Positions 1-11,101 of a stretch of 64,000 nt of DNA are shown piece after piece. The stretch lies in contig JAZKJV010010750.1 of NCBI GenBank assembly GCA_037367405.1, forward strand, positions 1 through 64,000, read 5' to 3'. The notes under the pieces are model-generated. The model had not been told where the DNA came from. It did not search any database and worked only from the letters and a program-made list of their open reading frames with translations. Source of the DNA: Ottelia alismoides. Taxonomy: Eukaryota > Streptophyta > Magnoliopsida > Alismatales > Hydrocharitaceae. Numbering within the stretch: the first letter of the stretch is position 1; each line of letters begins with the position of its first letter. Made by a program: the position numbers and the translations under genes.

Positions 1-693
1 TTTTATTCCTATTTTATATTTTATTTATTTATAGAATAAAATTATGAATAAAAGGATATTTTTATTTTATTTTTATTATTTATATATATAAGGGAAATAA
101 ATAGTTATGTACACTATGTACATGGCATATGTACAATGTATTTTTGTATTTTTAATTTTGTAATTTTTATTTGATTTTTGTTTGGATTCTTTTTATTTAT
201 GTTATTTACAATATATAACATAGAATATTTACAAAAAGTTTAGAAAATAATTCTATTTATTTATAAGGTTAAATAAATAAAGAAGGTGGTCTATGTACAT
301 GGTGAAGGGATATTTTTGGTCTTTTTGATTTTTAAATTTTTAATTTGTTTTTAATAGTTTCTAAATATATATAAAATATGTACAAGCATATTTTTGGGTG
401 AGGAAAATATAATTTCATTTATTTACAAATATATACACACATGAGCCCCTATCTCCATCTACTTGGCTTTTATGCGGTCAGGCCCATGCTGAGCCCTCCC
501 TTGGGTTAGGTTGCTCAATATTTATTCTAAATATTTCCCTCTTTTTCTTTTTCATCTTTATTCTTTTATTTTTGCACAAAAACATGCTAATTATAGGTTT
601 TTACAAAATGCATGCTTTTGCTAACTTTTCCTATTTACACATATGTACATGCATTTGCATAGGTTTTTGTAGCTAAAATATAAGAATAAAGAG
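1..693. other. AT-rich non-coding sequence, probably LTR-derived
   Basis: No coding region is visible. The stretch is AT-rich with repeated TATGTACA-like words. A short GC-richer block at about 445-520 (GCGGTCAGGCCCATGCTGAG) vaguely resembles the mid-LTR block at 39640-39690, so it may be the middle of another Athila-type LTR. The purine-rich run AAGAATAAAGAG at 682-693 lies directly before an LTR-like start and could be a polypurine tract. Assignment is weak. Confidence 0.35.
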
Positions 694-928
694 TGATGAA
701 TGGGTATTCATCAGTTTCCATTCTTTTATTTTTATAAAATTGCAAATATTATTTATAACAAATGTACAGAATTAAAGTAAAATAAAATCTATTAAATAAA
801 ATCAAAATAAATAACACAATTTAATACATAGGTATAATATACTTGTATATACCTATAATGTATATATACCTAATTAATTAAGTGTACATACAAACACAAA
901 ATAATACAATAAAAATATCTAAATTTTA
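694..928 (+). repeat. Athila-type LTR fragment (LTR start)
   Basis: The fragment begins TGATGAAT followed four bases later by ATTCATCA, a perfect 8-bp inverted repeat. The same terminal hairpin begins the LTRs at 22045 and 33005, with decayed versions at 15579, 38485 and 40490. A purine-rich run precedes it. It is lost at about 928, where sequence matching the minus-strand LTR of X begins. It could be the 5' LTR of element P, but that link is inference. Confidence 0.5.
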
Positions 929-3050
929 TAGCGAAGCTCCCACAATCCTAGTTGATTATCCGAGTTTGGAATATCCTGATTTTGTCTCATGAAATACCAA
1001 TCTCTCATAACAAGCAAGGAGCATCGAAGAAGATGGAGGTCCACATGTAGTCGATTCGGCAGCACAACGACGTTGCGATGATGGCATGGTCTTCTCTAAT
1101 TACAAGGTAGACAACCACAATGTTGAGAGAGAGAGAGAGAAGCTTGGACGTGTAAATGAGAACAAGAGAGAGAGAGAGAGATTTATTGCTCTTGCAATTA
1201 TGTATTTGTTTTGTGTAAAAGAAAAAGCAAGCTCTACCCTTTCTTTTATACAAAACTGAACAATGGAGAAGCACTCGCAATTCAAATCGATGGTTAGGAT
1301 TTTGTTGCAAAAAATTTGCAAAAACAATAAATTTACTTCAAAAGAAAAAATTAAGTCGTAAATTATTTTATCACATTTTGTTTTAGTGAAATTAAGAGAT
1401 AAATCTTTCTCCAATCCTAATGTAAACTTATTACATTAAATATTAATTAATGAACACTTTTGTCAAAAAAATACCACCTAATAATTATTGCAAATTATTT
1501 GTTACAATTTCAAACAAAATCGTTAACAATTATGAATGAAAATCAACTACCTAATAAAATCTTGATTACATTTACAATTAATTATACAATACGAATCCAA
1601 TTCACATCAATATTTAATTCGTAAATCCTATTTACAATCATCTCTCTCCATAATATTATAAATCACATATATAATATTTATGGTTATTATGGATTCTAAT
1701 GTCCATATTAATCACATCTTTGATAATTAATCATATATAATTATCTTAGGTGTCAATTCTCATGTGTCCAAAATAATATGAATCATATTCACATTATTCA
1801 TGATAATTAAATCACATTTGATTATCAATTTCCCACTGCTGATACATTATCAATAATTAAATTATTCTTGAACTCTTTCAAGAATAATGTGTTTTATTTA
1901 CGGATACTTTGAGATAAGGACATGACGATTGTACATTCCATGTATAGTGAATTGGATTGAGATTCATATCTCAAATACAGATCTGAGGGACCTCTCAAAG
2001 ATATTTTATTAAATCAAAGCCGTAAATCTAATCTTCTCAGTGCATTCGAATCGTATTCATATCAGTGTCCAACAATTGGACTGACATGAGATTACTTCTC
2101 TACAGTGAAGAGTCACTAAAATCCAAACTTGTTTCATCTTTCCCTTGGAATAAAAATGTCATGGTTACACAGTCGTTTACGATGACATTACCCTCGAGTA
2201 TTTTAATACATGTACATGCCGTACAATAGAAGACCTTGATTAAACACAAATTTTAACATCATATTTGATATGTCTTCTTTAGGGTTTTTGTGATTAAGTT
2301 TCTCATCAAATAATTGAGAGTTGATATTAATTATATACTTCCCAAAAGCAAATATCATACCTATAAATTTTGTCAAGCTTCGAAAGTGAGATGACCATGC
2401 AAGGAATTTGATCTGAATATCTTATTATTGAACTAATGTTTTTCGGTTCAGTAATGAACATATATGATCCCTTTGAGAGATCGTAATACTCATATGTCCT
2501 CATATGCACACTAGCTTGTTGATGTATATACCCTAATTAGGTCCTAAACCTATCGATCTGTCAAATGTACATACTCAGACATATAGTAACATAACTGTCT
2601 CTGGTCATAGGATGCATGCCTATATCATGACTGTATATGACACAGGTCTTGGTTATCTCGATCTCGTTAACTCAACTCTTTGACCTAACTTATCTAACAA
2701 CTCCAAATTTCTATTCTTTTGCAGAGGACCTGCATTAAGAGGTCTGTCAGATATCAACAGTTAGAGAAGGATTGCCATCTCCTTCTCAAGCTGGATATCC
2801 TTTTTTAACAATCATTTAACGGTACTGGATCAGTCATCAATCTAACTCTTTAGATATCATCCAAGCATTAGCTTCTATGATTCAACATTTTGATCAATAG
2901 TTGTTTGATCATTAAGATGGTCATGGTACATAATCCTAATTGTATAGAGGAACCTATTAAGCAAATTAGTTATTCTTTATTTCATATCAGGGAATGATTT
3001 GTAATGACATTTATTGCATAATTGCTCGTTGTGGGCTTGCATGTCCAACA
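929..3050 (-). mobile_element. Copia-like LTR of element X (3' LTR), minus strand
   Basis: Read on the minus strand it starts TGTTGGACATG at 3050, a typical Ty1/copia LTR start. It runs parallel to the plus-strand LTR at 6052-8678: for example 2640-2700 is the reverse complement of 6400-6470, and 1860-2050 that of 7000-7280. A minus-strand TATA box lies at about 1241-1250, followed by a GA/TC microsatellite (1121-1141, 1155-1180) where the plus copy has TC repeats. The U5 end appears truncated at about 929. No coding frame is credible here. Confidence 0.65.
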
Positions 3051-3071
3051 ATCTCACATTACCCCAAAGAG
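3051..3071 (-). other. Polypurine-tract-like sequence of element X
   Basis: On the minus strand the bases directly before the LTR start read TTTGGGGTAATGTGAGAT. This resembles the purine-rich tract that usually precedes the 3' LTR of Ty1/copia elements and primes plus-strand DNA synthesis. It fixes element X as minus-oriented. Confidence 0.45.
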
Positions 3072-4508
3072 TCATTAATGAGCTTAATCTTTAAACCCCA
3101 CTCATGTGCTAATCATAAGATAATTAAAAAAATAGCTTGGTAAGTTGACTAGTCACTCTATTCCCGAGATACTACTCCAAGTCCTTTAACGGTACTAGCA
3201 TATCTCCTAGTAATAGTGCTCACATCCAATGTGAATAATACATCTTATGAAACTAGTACTCAATCTTGTTAAAGCTGTTATAATGTCTTTGACACTACAA
3301 CTTAATAATAATTATAATCATTCTAATAAATAAGAAGATTCTATTATCCTTATTAGAATACCATCATGCCTGGAGATCTCTATCTCTTTAGACAAGATAT
3401 AGCTTTAAGTCTTGTTAGGTTTCTATAGCTAAGACCTTTTAGATTACTATCTATAAAGTCTTAAGTTATTTAAGATAAGAGATTGAGACCAATGTATATA
3501 AAGTCTTGTTATCTTCGAAAGTGTTATTATTACTGCAATCAAGTGTTTTTTCTCCACAATAGGATTAATAACAATTTACTACCCACTACACGACAGACAT
3601 CTGGTTTCTCTACACATCCAGCATACACCCGGATTCCCATAAGTGATGCACCAAGGGTAAGATGCTTTAGCATCGGCATCATCAAACACTTTGAGATGCT
3701 ATCCCCTCAGATAGGGTATTACGATATCTTAAGCGAAAGAAGCCATCCTTGGGTTTTTCAAAAATGGGTTATGTCCAAGATGTACCATTAATATGACTGT
3801 CACAATGCCCTCTTCTTTTTGCTTCTGAACAACTTTAGAACTAAGATCTAAAAAGTATCTTTGAGATCTTTCATCTAAAGATATTGAACAATCAGATCAT
3901 AAAACACTTATTATTATCACCCTTATATCATTTCAAATTACTAGAATTTGTATCTACATTAACCATTATGAACACATTGGCACTCCCACTAAGTTTCACA
4001 AGGTTCATCATGATTGTGTATAAAATTAAAATGTTTTATAACTTAAATAAATATGATAGTCTGACTACAAGAATCATAACTAAGTCCATAGATAAAGAAT
4101 CTATTATTAATTAGGTTGTAATTCTCCTAGAGGAATTAATAATAAAAATTCAATTCGTAATGATTAATTGAAAGTTTAATGGGATATGGAGGATCAGAAA
4201 ATGACATCCATCGTCTCCCATCAAGGTGAAGGGATCCATCGCCATGAATTGTACGTTGGAGATGCCTATGCGACGTCAAGGCTCAGGTGTACAAGCGCAC
4301 ATGGATCAGTGGTCTTTGCTTCTCGTAAGCGACATGGCATATGTATAGTCACCTCAATATTATTCCTCATATAATTGAGACAATATTGGATTGTGCATAA
4401 TGTGGGCTAATCCTGTTGACAGTTGGTTCAATTAACAGTGAGTCCACATCACATTAGGGTGGTGGGATCGACTATTAAAGGCCAAATTGGGAAATGCAAG
4501 TTGGACTT
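3072..4508 (-). mobile_element. Short non-coding internal region of element X
   Basis: This 1.4-kb stretch lies between two minus-strand LTRs of the same family (929-3050 and 4509-6051). I see no gag, protease, integrase or RT motif on either strand. A short internal region without genes, between LTRs over 2 kb, is the layout of a non-autonomous (LARD-like) element. The right part, about 4100-4508, is repeated in direct orientation at about 9790-10186. No primer-binding site is recognisable next to 4509. Confidence 0.45.
4100..4508 (+). repeat. Direct repeat, copy 1 (matches 9790-10186)
   Basis: Shared landmarks in the same order are GGATATGGAG, AAGGTGAAG followed by a GGAGACGC/GGAGATGC block, CTTTGCTTCTCG, GATTGTGCATA, TGTTGACAGTTGGTTCAATT, and a final GACTTT-AAGG. 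The copies are clearly diverged. The repeat shows that a second internal fragment of the X/Y family lies near 10 kb. Confidence 0.65.
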
Positions 4509-6051
4509 TGAAGGAAATGTGTTGGCCTCGCACATCCCATAAGTGTAGAGATCATATCAAATCCAATCTAGGTCAACTAGCAGTACTAGTTGGCTTGGCA
4601 GCAAAAAACAAGAATTTTACGATGAAACCACATAGCACGGAAACCTTTCCCCAACCATTTCATCAAGACCAAACTATTTTATGCTTATATCTTGAAGCAT
4701 GGTTGTGATCCTCATACCTTGTAAAGGAAGAAGCCTCCTGACTCAAGACCAATCCGACAAAAGTGCACTTGTGGGCATGATGATGAGTCACGAACATCTC
4801 GCAAACCCGAGCAACAATTCAAGCAAGGAACCTCCTTAATTCATCTCATGAAATTACTTGTCTTCTTCATGAGCACGATGCCCTAAAGAGGAAGAGTTCC
4901 TCGAGTAACCGATCTCACATGACAACAACACAACAACGATTGTGATCCCCACCAACCTTAGGCGACAAGATGACCTAGGGTTGTGGAGAGAGATATTACA
5001 TGTGGAGAGAGAGAGATATTAGTTTATGCAACAATTGGATAAAAGCTGTGTAAAGAGGGACAAGGTTGTCTTTCTTTTATAACATTTTGGAAGTTCATGG
5101 ATCCCAATCCATATGCTTTCAAAATTCAGTATTTTAGATTGATTTGTGTTTCTTTTTAGTTTACAAAAAAAAGAAGATACAAAGAGATAATTTGAAAATA
5201 ATTTCCAAATTATATTACTTAAATAACTATAATGGATTTTAATTAATTAAAAGAGTCATTCCATATACTATATTTAGGTTAGACGGCCATCATTGTTTAA
5301 CAACCCATGGACATCCACTCCAAAGTGGAATAAGTCAATTAATTTATATACTATATTAATTATTTGAATAATATAATAAAATTATCACAAAATAATTCCA
5401 AATTATTTGTGACAATTACAATTATACCATTGACTATTGAGAATTAATTCTTCCATCCAATATTTAAAGTCAATGATATTAACATTAAATTTTGTAATGT
5501 GAATCTAATTCACATTACCACGTAAATTGTGAATCTCATTCACAATTAACTCTCTCCTTGATATTGTGGATCAAATCAGCATTATCCATGATTATTGTGA
5601 ATAATATTATCCATATTAATCCTATCCATGATAAATAAACCAAAATTATTTATCTTGGATGTCTCTATCCACATTAATTATGAAAATGAAATAATATTTA
5701 AATATCAAAATTTTGTGATGCGTAGATAAAATTTCTCATGGAACAATTCTCAACTCTTTTAAGAATTGTGTGCCTTCTTCGTAGATACTTGGAGATAAGG
5801 TTAGGGCGATTGTTTGTATCACGTATAGTGACTTGGATAATGAGATCCAATCTCATATACGGAGCTAGAAGACCACTCAAAGATCTTTGATCATGTCAAA
5901 TATGATATGCCATCTTCTCATTGCATCTGAATCATATTTGGATCACTATCCAACAATTGGATCTAGATCAGATATCCAATCTACTGATAGGAGTCACTAA
6001 AATCAAAATATGTTTTGTCACTCTCTTATAATGGAAGTGTCGTGGTATACA
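4509..6051 (-). mobile_element. Copia-like LTR of element X (5' LTR), truncated by Y
   Basis: Minus-strand LTR of the same family, running from its U5 end (4509) to mid-LTR. A minus-strand TATA box (TATAAAAG) lies at 5074-5081 with GA repeats at about 4985-5015. Segment 5770-6050 parallels 1895-2175 in the other X LTR. The match stops at 6051, exactly where the plus-strand LTR of Y begins, so Y inserted here. The continuation of this LTR after Y was not found. Confidence 0.6.
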
Positions 6052-7811
6052 TGTTAGACAAGTGATCCCACGACGAGCCATTATGTAATAAATGTTATTG
6101 CAAATATCATTCCCTTACCTGAAATGAACAATAATTAGTTTACATAATAGATCCCTAGTGCAATTATTGTTATGTACCTTGGACATCTTAATGATCAAGC
6201 AACTATTTATTCAAATGTTGAATCACAGAGGCTGGTGCTTGGATGATATCTAAAGAGTTCGATTGAGGACTCATCAAGCTCCTTCAAATGATTATTAAGA
6301 GAGGATCACTAACCTTTGAAGGAGATGATAATCTTTTCTCTAAAGGTTGATATTTTACCAACCTCTTAATACATGTCCTCTGCATAGGGATATAGATTCG
6401 AATGTGTTAGATAAGTTATGTCAAAGAGTTGACTTAACGGGATAAAGATAACCAAGACCTATGTCGTATACTTTCAAGATATAGGAACACATCCTCTGAC
6501 TGGAGACAGATGTATTACTATATGTTTAACTATGTGCATTTGGAATACCTATAGGATAATGGCCTTGTCGTCTATACACTGATGAGCTAATGTGCATACG
6601 AGGGCGTATGAGAAATACGATCTCTCAAACGGATCAGTACTAGTCCATTACTGAACCGTAAGACATCAGCTCCCTCATGAGATATTGGGATCATTTTCCA
6701 TGCATGGTTATCTCTCTTTAAAAGCTCGATTGAATTTGTAAGTTTGATATATGTTCTCATTAGAATGTATATGATCAATACCTACGTATGATATATGCTT
6801 TTGGAAAGTATATGATCAATGCTAACTCCCAAGGATCAAAATAGAAACTTAAAGATAAAACCCTAAGGAAGAAAGTGTAAAATTCATTTGATTCATTGGG
6901 TTTATTTGGGTTTATTCTATGTATTCCAGTATGCAGGATGTTCGGGTATTAGGAATACTCGAGGATGATGTGATCATAAATAAATTTATAAATCATGACT
7001 CTTACATTCTGAGGGAGAGATGCAACAGGTCTGGATTTTAGTGATTCATCTCAACACAGAAGTAATCGGATCTGTGTCGATCAGAATACGATTCATATGT
7101 AATGAGAAGGTTAGATTTACGACTATAATTTAATGAAACATTTTTGTGAGGTACTCTTGGTAAGGATTTGAGATATGATCTCAATATCCATGTTGCTATA
7201 CAAGGAATGTACAATGGCCTTGTCCTTATCTCCGAGTATCCACGGAGAAAGTGCATTATTCTTGAAAGAGTACACGGATAACTTAATTATTAATAATGTG
7301 TATGAGCATTGTGGAAAATTCAGAGTTAAATATGATTTAGTAAATAACAGGAATTTGATTCATATTATTTGGTAATATAAGCAAAGTTATATAAGATAAT
7401 TAAATATTATTTAGTTATCAAATATGTGAATAATGACATTTATATTATTTAGGCACATGAGAATAGAGATCCAAGATATTTAAATAAGATTTAACTACCA
7501 ACTATATGAATAATGAGGATAACACTATCCACATTAATCATATGTATTATTAATGTGATTTATAATATATAAGAGAGAGCTATTTGTAAATAACATTTAA
7601 AATTTAATTGTTGATGTGAATTGGATTCACATTGGATAATTAATTTAAAATGTAATTTAAATTTTATTTTGGGTGTGAATATGATTTATATTTTCTTCAT
7701 GGAAAGAATGAAATACTCAGAAAATAATTTTGATTTTTTTGTGAATAAATTTACAACACAGGTTATTGTAGTTTATGGATAAAATCATGGGATGTGTAAT
7801 ATCATGAAATA

Positions 7812-7915
7812 GGAGAAGGAAGCCTGCTTCCTAATGGGGAGGGTGGACAACCTCCGTGAGTCCTACTTCAAGTAGGATTGTCCACCCCCATTCTGGAATG
7901 AGGCTTGCCTCCTTC
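7812..7915. repeat. Nested hairpin in the Y LTR upstream of its promoter
   Basis: Arms 7833-7853 and 7874-7892 are complementary (AATGGGG...GGTGGACAA...CCT against AGGATTGTCCACCCCCATT) apart from about two inserted bases and one mismatch. The loop is itself palindromic (TCCTACTT and AGTAGGA). Outer GC-rich segments can extend the pairing. It lies about 200 bases upstream of the TATA box. Confidence 0.6.
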
Positions 7916-8106
7916 TTAATTCTCATGTGATGATTGATTTGAATGAATTAAATCATATTGATGATTATTCAATATATATTTGATATATTTAAATTAACTG
8001 TTGTTGTATTTTTACAACAAAATCACAACCATTGAAAGAAACACAAACAATCTAAACCGTTAGATTCATGTTGTCCATGGATTGAGATCCATGGATTCCA
8101 AAATAG

Positions 8107-8113
8107 TATAAAA
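8107..8113 (+). promoter_or_regulatory. TATA box of the Y LTR
   Basis: TATAAAA at 8107-8113 precedes a TC-rich leader and lies about 570 bases before the LTR end. Both X LTRs have a TATA-like site at the corresponding place on the opposite strand. Confidence 0.5.
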
Positions 8114-8680
8114 GATGAAGCAACCCCAGCTCTTCCTTTTCAGAAAATAGAATTGCAATCTCTCTCTCTCTCTCATACCCATGTCCCCACTCTCGCCTTA
8201 GAGTATCTGTCCACTCTAAACCCTAGAGAGGATTCCATTGTCGCTATGTCATTGTACCACTACTTCGATCCCTGATGGAAATATGTCTCGTTCAGCCCAC
8301 CTCGCTTGTGAAGAAGACGTCAGAACTTGTAAGATGAGGTCAATACCTTATTTGCTTGTATCATCAACTTGGATTCTGAGGAACACATATTTCACCAACG
8401 CACTCTCAAGCATCTCCTCCGTTAGGTGGGACTTGAGACGGGCGGTCTCTTCGTTTGGAGACTTCGATCGCAATAATGCTTCAAGTGGTAATCTGATATC
8501 TACAATATGGCTTAGATGAAATGATCTAAGAAGTGTTCTAGGAACATGTGGCTTCATCGCTTCAATTTTTTTAAATTTATTAGGCCATGATTAACTAGTA
8601 CAACTATCCATTCCCGATTGCATATGATGGAATCTTCACACTTACGTGACGCACTTAAGAGTTTCCTCATAACCTTCAAG

Positions 8681-8693
8681 TGGTATTAGAGCC
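8681..8693 (+). other. Primer-binding site (tRNA-iMet type) of element Y
   Basis: TGGTATTAGAGCC matches the Ty1/copia primer-binding site TGGTATCAGAGCC, complementary to the 3' end of initiator tRNA-Met, with one C-to-T change. It begins two bases after the LTR end, the usual spacing. It identifies Y as a plus-strand Ty1/copia-type element. Confidence 0.8.
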
Positions 8694-10490
8694 TTAGTTG
8701 AGGTCTTGGATATGATATGAAGCCCTATGCTATCATGATTCGGATGCGCGAGACTCAATGTTCTTGAATTGGATGTAAGATTCGAATTGGTTTTTCATTG
8801 AAATAAAAATCTACTATTTGTGTGCTATTTTGATGTGTTTTTTGGTTATCAAAATGTCTTTAGAATGTCTAAATATGTCCCAAAAATAGTAGCCTAATAT
8901 TGGTATTGAACGTGAATGAAAATTATTCAGAGTTCCCTTCAAGAAAATTGTTTTGCATGTATTCACAGATCTAGAAGAAAATTCTTTTTTCTTAATGTTT
9001 TCCCATCATGAAACATTAAAAGAACACTTGGATTAAGTAGAGAATCAATACATAAAACCGCTCGAATTTATTTCGCTCGATTTGACTCTGTTTCCCCTCG
9101 ATATTCCATATTTAGTGGAGATGGGTCGAAAGATGATTAGATCATCAAATCACTTTGCTTAATGTTTTTATAATTCAACAGAAATCATGATAATTATGAA
9201 TTTTAATTGATTAATTGTGACTCATAGTAATTATGAAAAATAATTGGTTAATCATCATAGGCCATTGAATGTATGTTTCTTGAAAACCCTACTTTACCTT
9301 ATAATAGTTGTTGGACAATCTTTGCATGCAAAATTTTGCTACTTGAATTGGATTGGGGATTCGTTAAAAAAATATCCTTACAATATTAATTAAAATGGTT
9401 TCGATAAATATTATTGGAGTAACTTATGCTGTAAAGACGAATATAATCTCAAATATAAAATGATGGGATCACATTATCCAGACATAAGGTGGATATGGTG
9501 TCTAATCGAGGATCATTGGGTTAGGAGATTGCTCTGTGAGTGGTATGTCCCACATCATGTGCGTACTGGCCTTGATAGAGGGTAATGAAGGGATAATGCT
9601 TGAAATGATCATGACGTATTTTTCTAATCATTAAAAATTGAAAAAATATGTATTTTGAGATTATACCATCCTTCAAGTAACAATCAAGATTGTCCGTTGG
9701 TAGCTTGATTGGATTGGTAATTGATTTAATATGATTAAATAAAGTAGATACAATTAAGATAAACACCCTATTATGAATAGAGTAGTAATTACCTTGCAAG
9801 AATTAATTCTATGAATATGATTCATAACAATTAATTAAAATTTAAACTGGATATGGAGTATGACATAAGTGACATCCTTGGTCTCTCGTTAAGGTGAAGA
9901 GTTCTGTCACCATGGATTGTATGTAGGAGACGCTTGTACCAAGTGACAACTCCTGCATAAAAGCACACAAAGATCGGGCTCTTTGCTTCTCGAAAGAGTA
10001 AGGTTGTGTAGTGACCCAATATCGAGTCCTCGTATTATTGGGGTGATATGTGATTGTGCATAGCGAGTTTTATTCCTGTTGACAGTTGGTTCAATTAACG
10101 ACGGGTCAACATTGCCCTAGGGTTGATGGGCCCGGGTGTTAAGAACCGAATTGGAAAATGCAAGTCAGACTTTCAAGGCATGAGAAGTTCCTGAAACTTT
10201 TTATCTGAGTTAGAGTTTCTCATATTATTGGGATGTAATGAAGTTAAGAAAGGAGTTCCCATATCTTTCTAGAGATATAATGGTAAGTATGTCTGTTAGT
10301 TTGAAAGTGAATATGTGAATGAACATTCAGAGTTTACAAGGCAAGACAACTCTGATATAAAAAAATCCATAATCAAAGTAATAAGTGTAATTATGAAAAT
10401 TTCTCACTGCATATAACCTGCATTAATTCCACTCAAACTTATACTCAATAAAAACTAGTAAAATATCAAGGATTGGATCCATGATCAAGA
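8694..10490 (+). other. Non-coding interior of Y and rearranged family fragments
   Basis: No recognised coding region. 8694-9500 follows the primer-binding site and is probably leader sequence. About 9790-10186 repeats 4100-4508 in direct orientation. I see no convincing structure in 10187-10490. No 3' LTR for Y is found, so Y is incomplete or scrambled. Confidence 0.4.
9790..10186 (+). repeat. Direct repeat, copy 2 (matches 4100-4508)
   Basis: Same ordered landmarks as the copy at 4100-4508, ending in GACTTTCAAGGCATGAG. Beyond about 10200 the two copies no longer match. Confidence 0.6.
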
Positions 10491-10499
10491 TTATGTACT

Positions 10500-11101
10500 T
10501 GCAGTTGAACACATAATGTGTTTAGTTGCAATGCGCAAGTTTTCCTCATAATAATGATGACTGATAAATAAATAGACAATAGGACAACAACCGTGGGTTT
10601 TTATGTCTCTATAGTCTTCATCTCTCATCAAATGTGCTTTAGAAGGGTCATGTTGATGATGATTGTAATTATCGAAAATCCTTATAAAATCCAAGAAGAT
10701 GTCTTGGCAGACTTATGTGCTCTCAACAATTAATCATGAATGACATGGTTCACTACATTATGCAGAATGGTGGATCGATAGGAGATTATCTTCTCAAAAT
10801 GTTCGACTACCTACCAGAACCAAAGTCTCTAAGACTTAGGATGGATGTTGATGTTGAGTGTCATCATTTTACCATCTACTATCTAGTATTTCATGAAGAT
10901 TCACAATATGCATATTATGTGAATTGAATGAAGCATGTATAAATGTTCAAATACTCTTATATTGAAGACTTTTGAGTTCAACATAAGAGACCCTTTGTCT
11001 TAGGAAATGGTAGCTCGAGTAAGAAGGAAAGTGAAAGAGTTGACTATACTTATGTGACTTCTATACATATGTCATCCAACGAGTTGGATGATAGCCAATA
11101 C
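10500..11101 (+). pseudogene. Degraded copia-type gag remnant
   Basis: An open stretch at 10715-10927 reads HYIMQNGGSIGDYLLKMFDY. This resembles the gag region of Ty1/copia elements in which a short-spacer helix, VLKM..YL, follows the phrase KM.(D/E)G.S. About 100 bases downstream, after stops, RPFVLGNGSSSKKESE resembles the lysine-rich tail of the same gag family. Several stops and at least one frame change break it. It probably belongs to Y or a relative. It ends abruptly where Athila-type pol sequence begins. Recognition is by eye only. Confidence 0.4.

Larger units (their letters stand above)
6052..8678 (+). mobile_element. Copia-like LTR of element Y (5' LTR)
   Basis: The LTR begins TGTTAGACAAG at 6052 and ends AACCTTCA at 8678, two bases before a tRNA-iMet-type primer-binding site, giving about 2.63 kb. 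It is the inverted relative of the two minus-strand LTRs of X. A TATA box (TATAAAA) sits at 8107-8113, with a TC microsatellite at about 8159-8177 in the presumed untranslated leader. Non-coding frames inside it are short and not conserved between copies. Confidence 0.7.

Noticed and set aside
1005..1414. Two overlapping minus-strand frames of about 100 codons
   Set aside because: They run through GA microsatellites in the X LTR and are not conserved in the other LTR copies.
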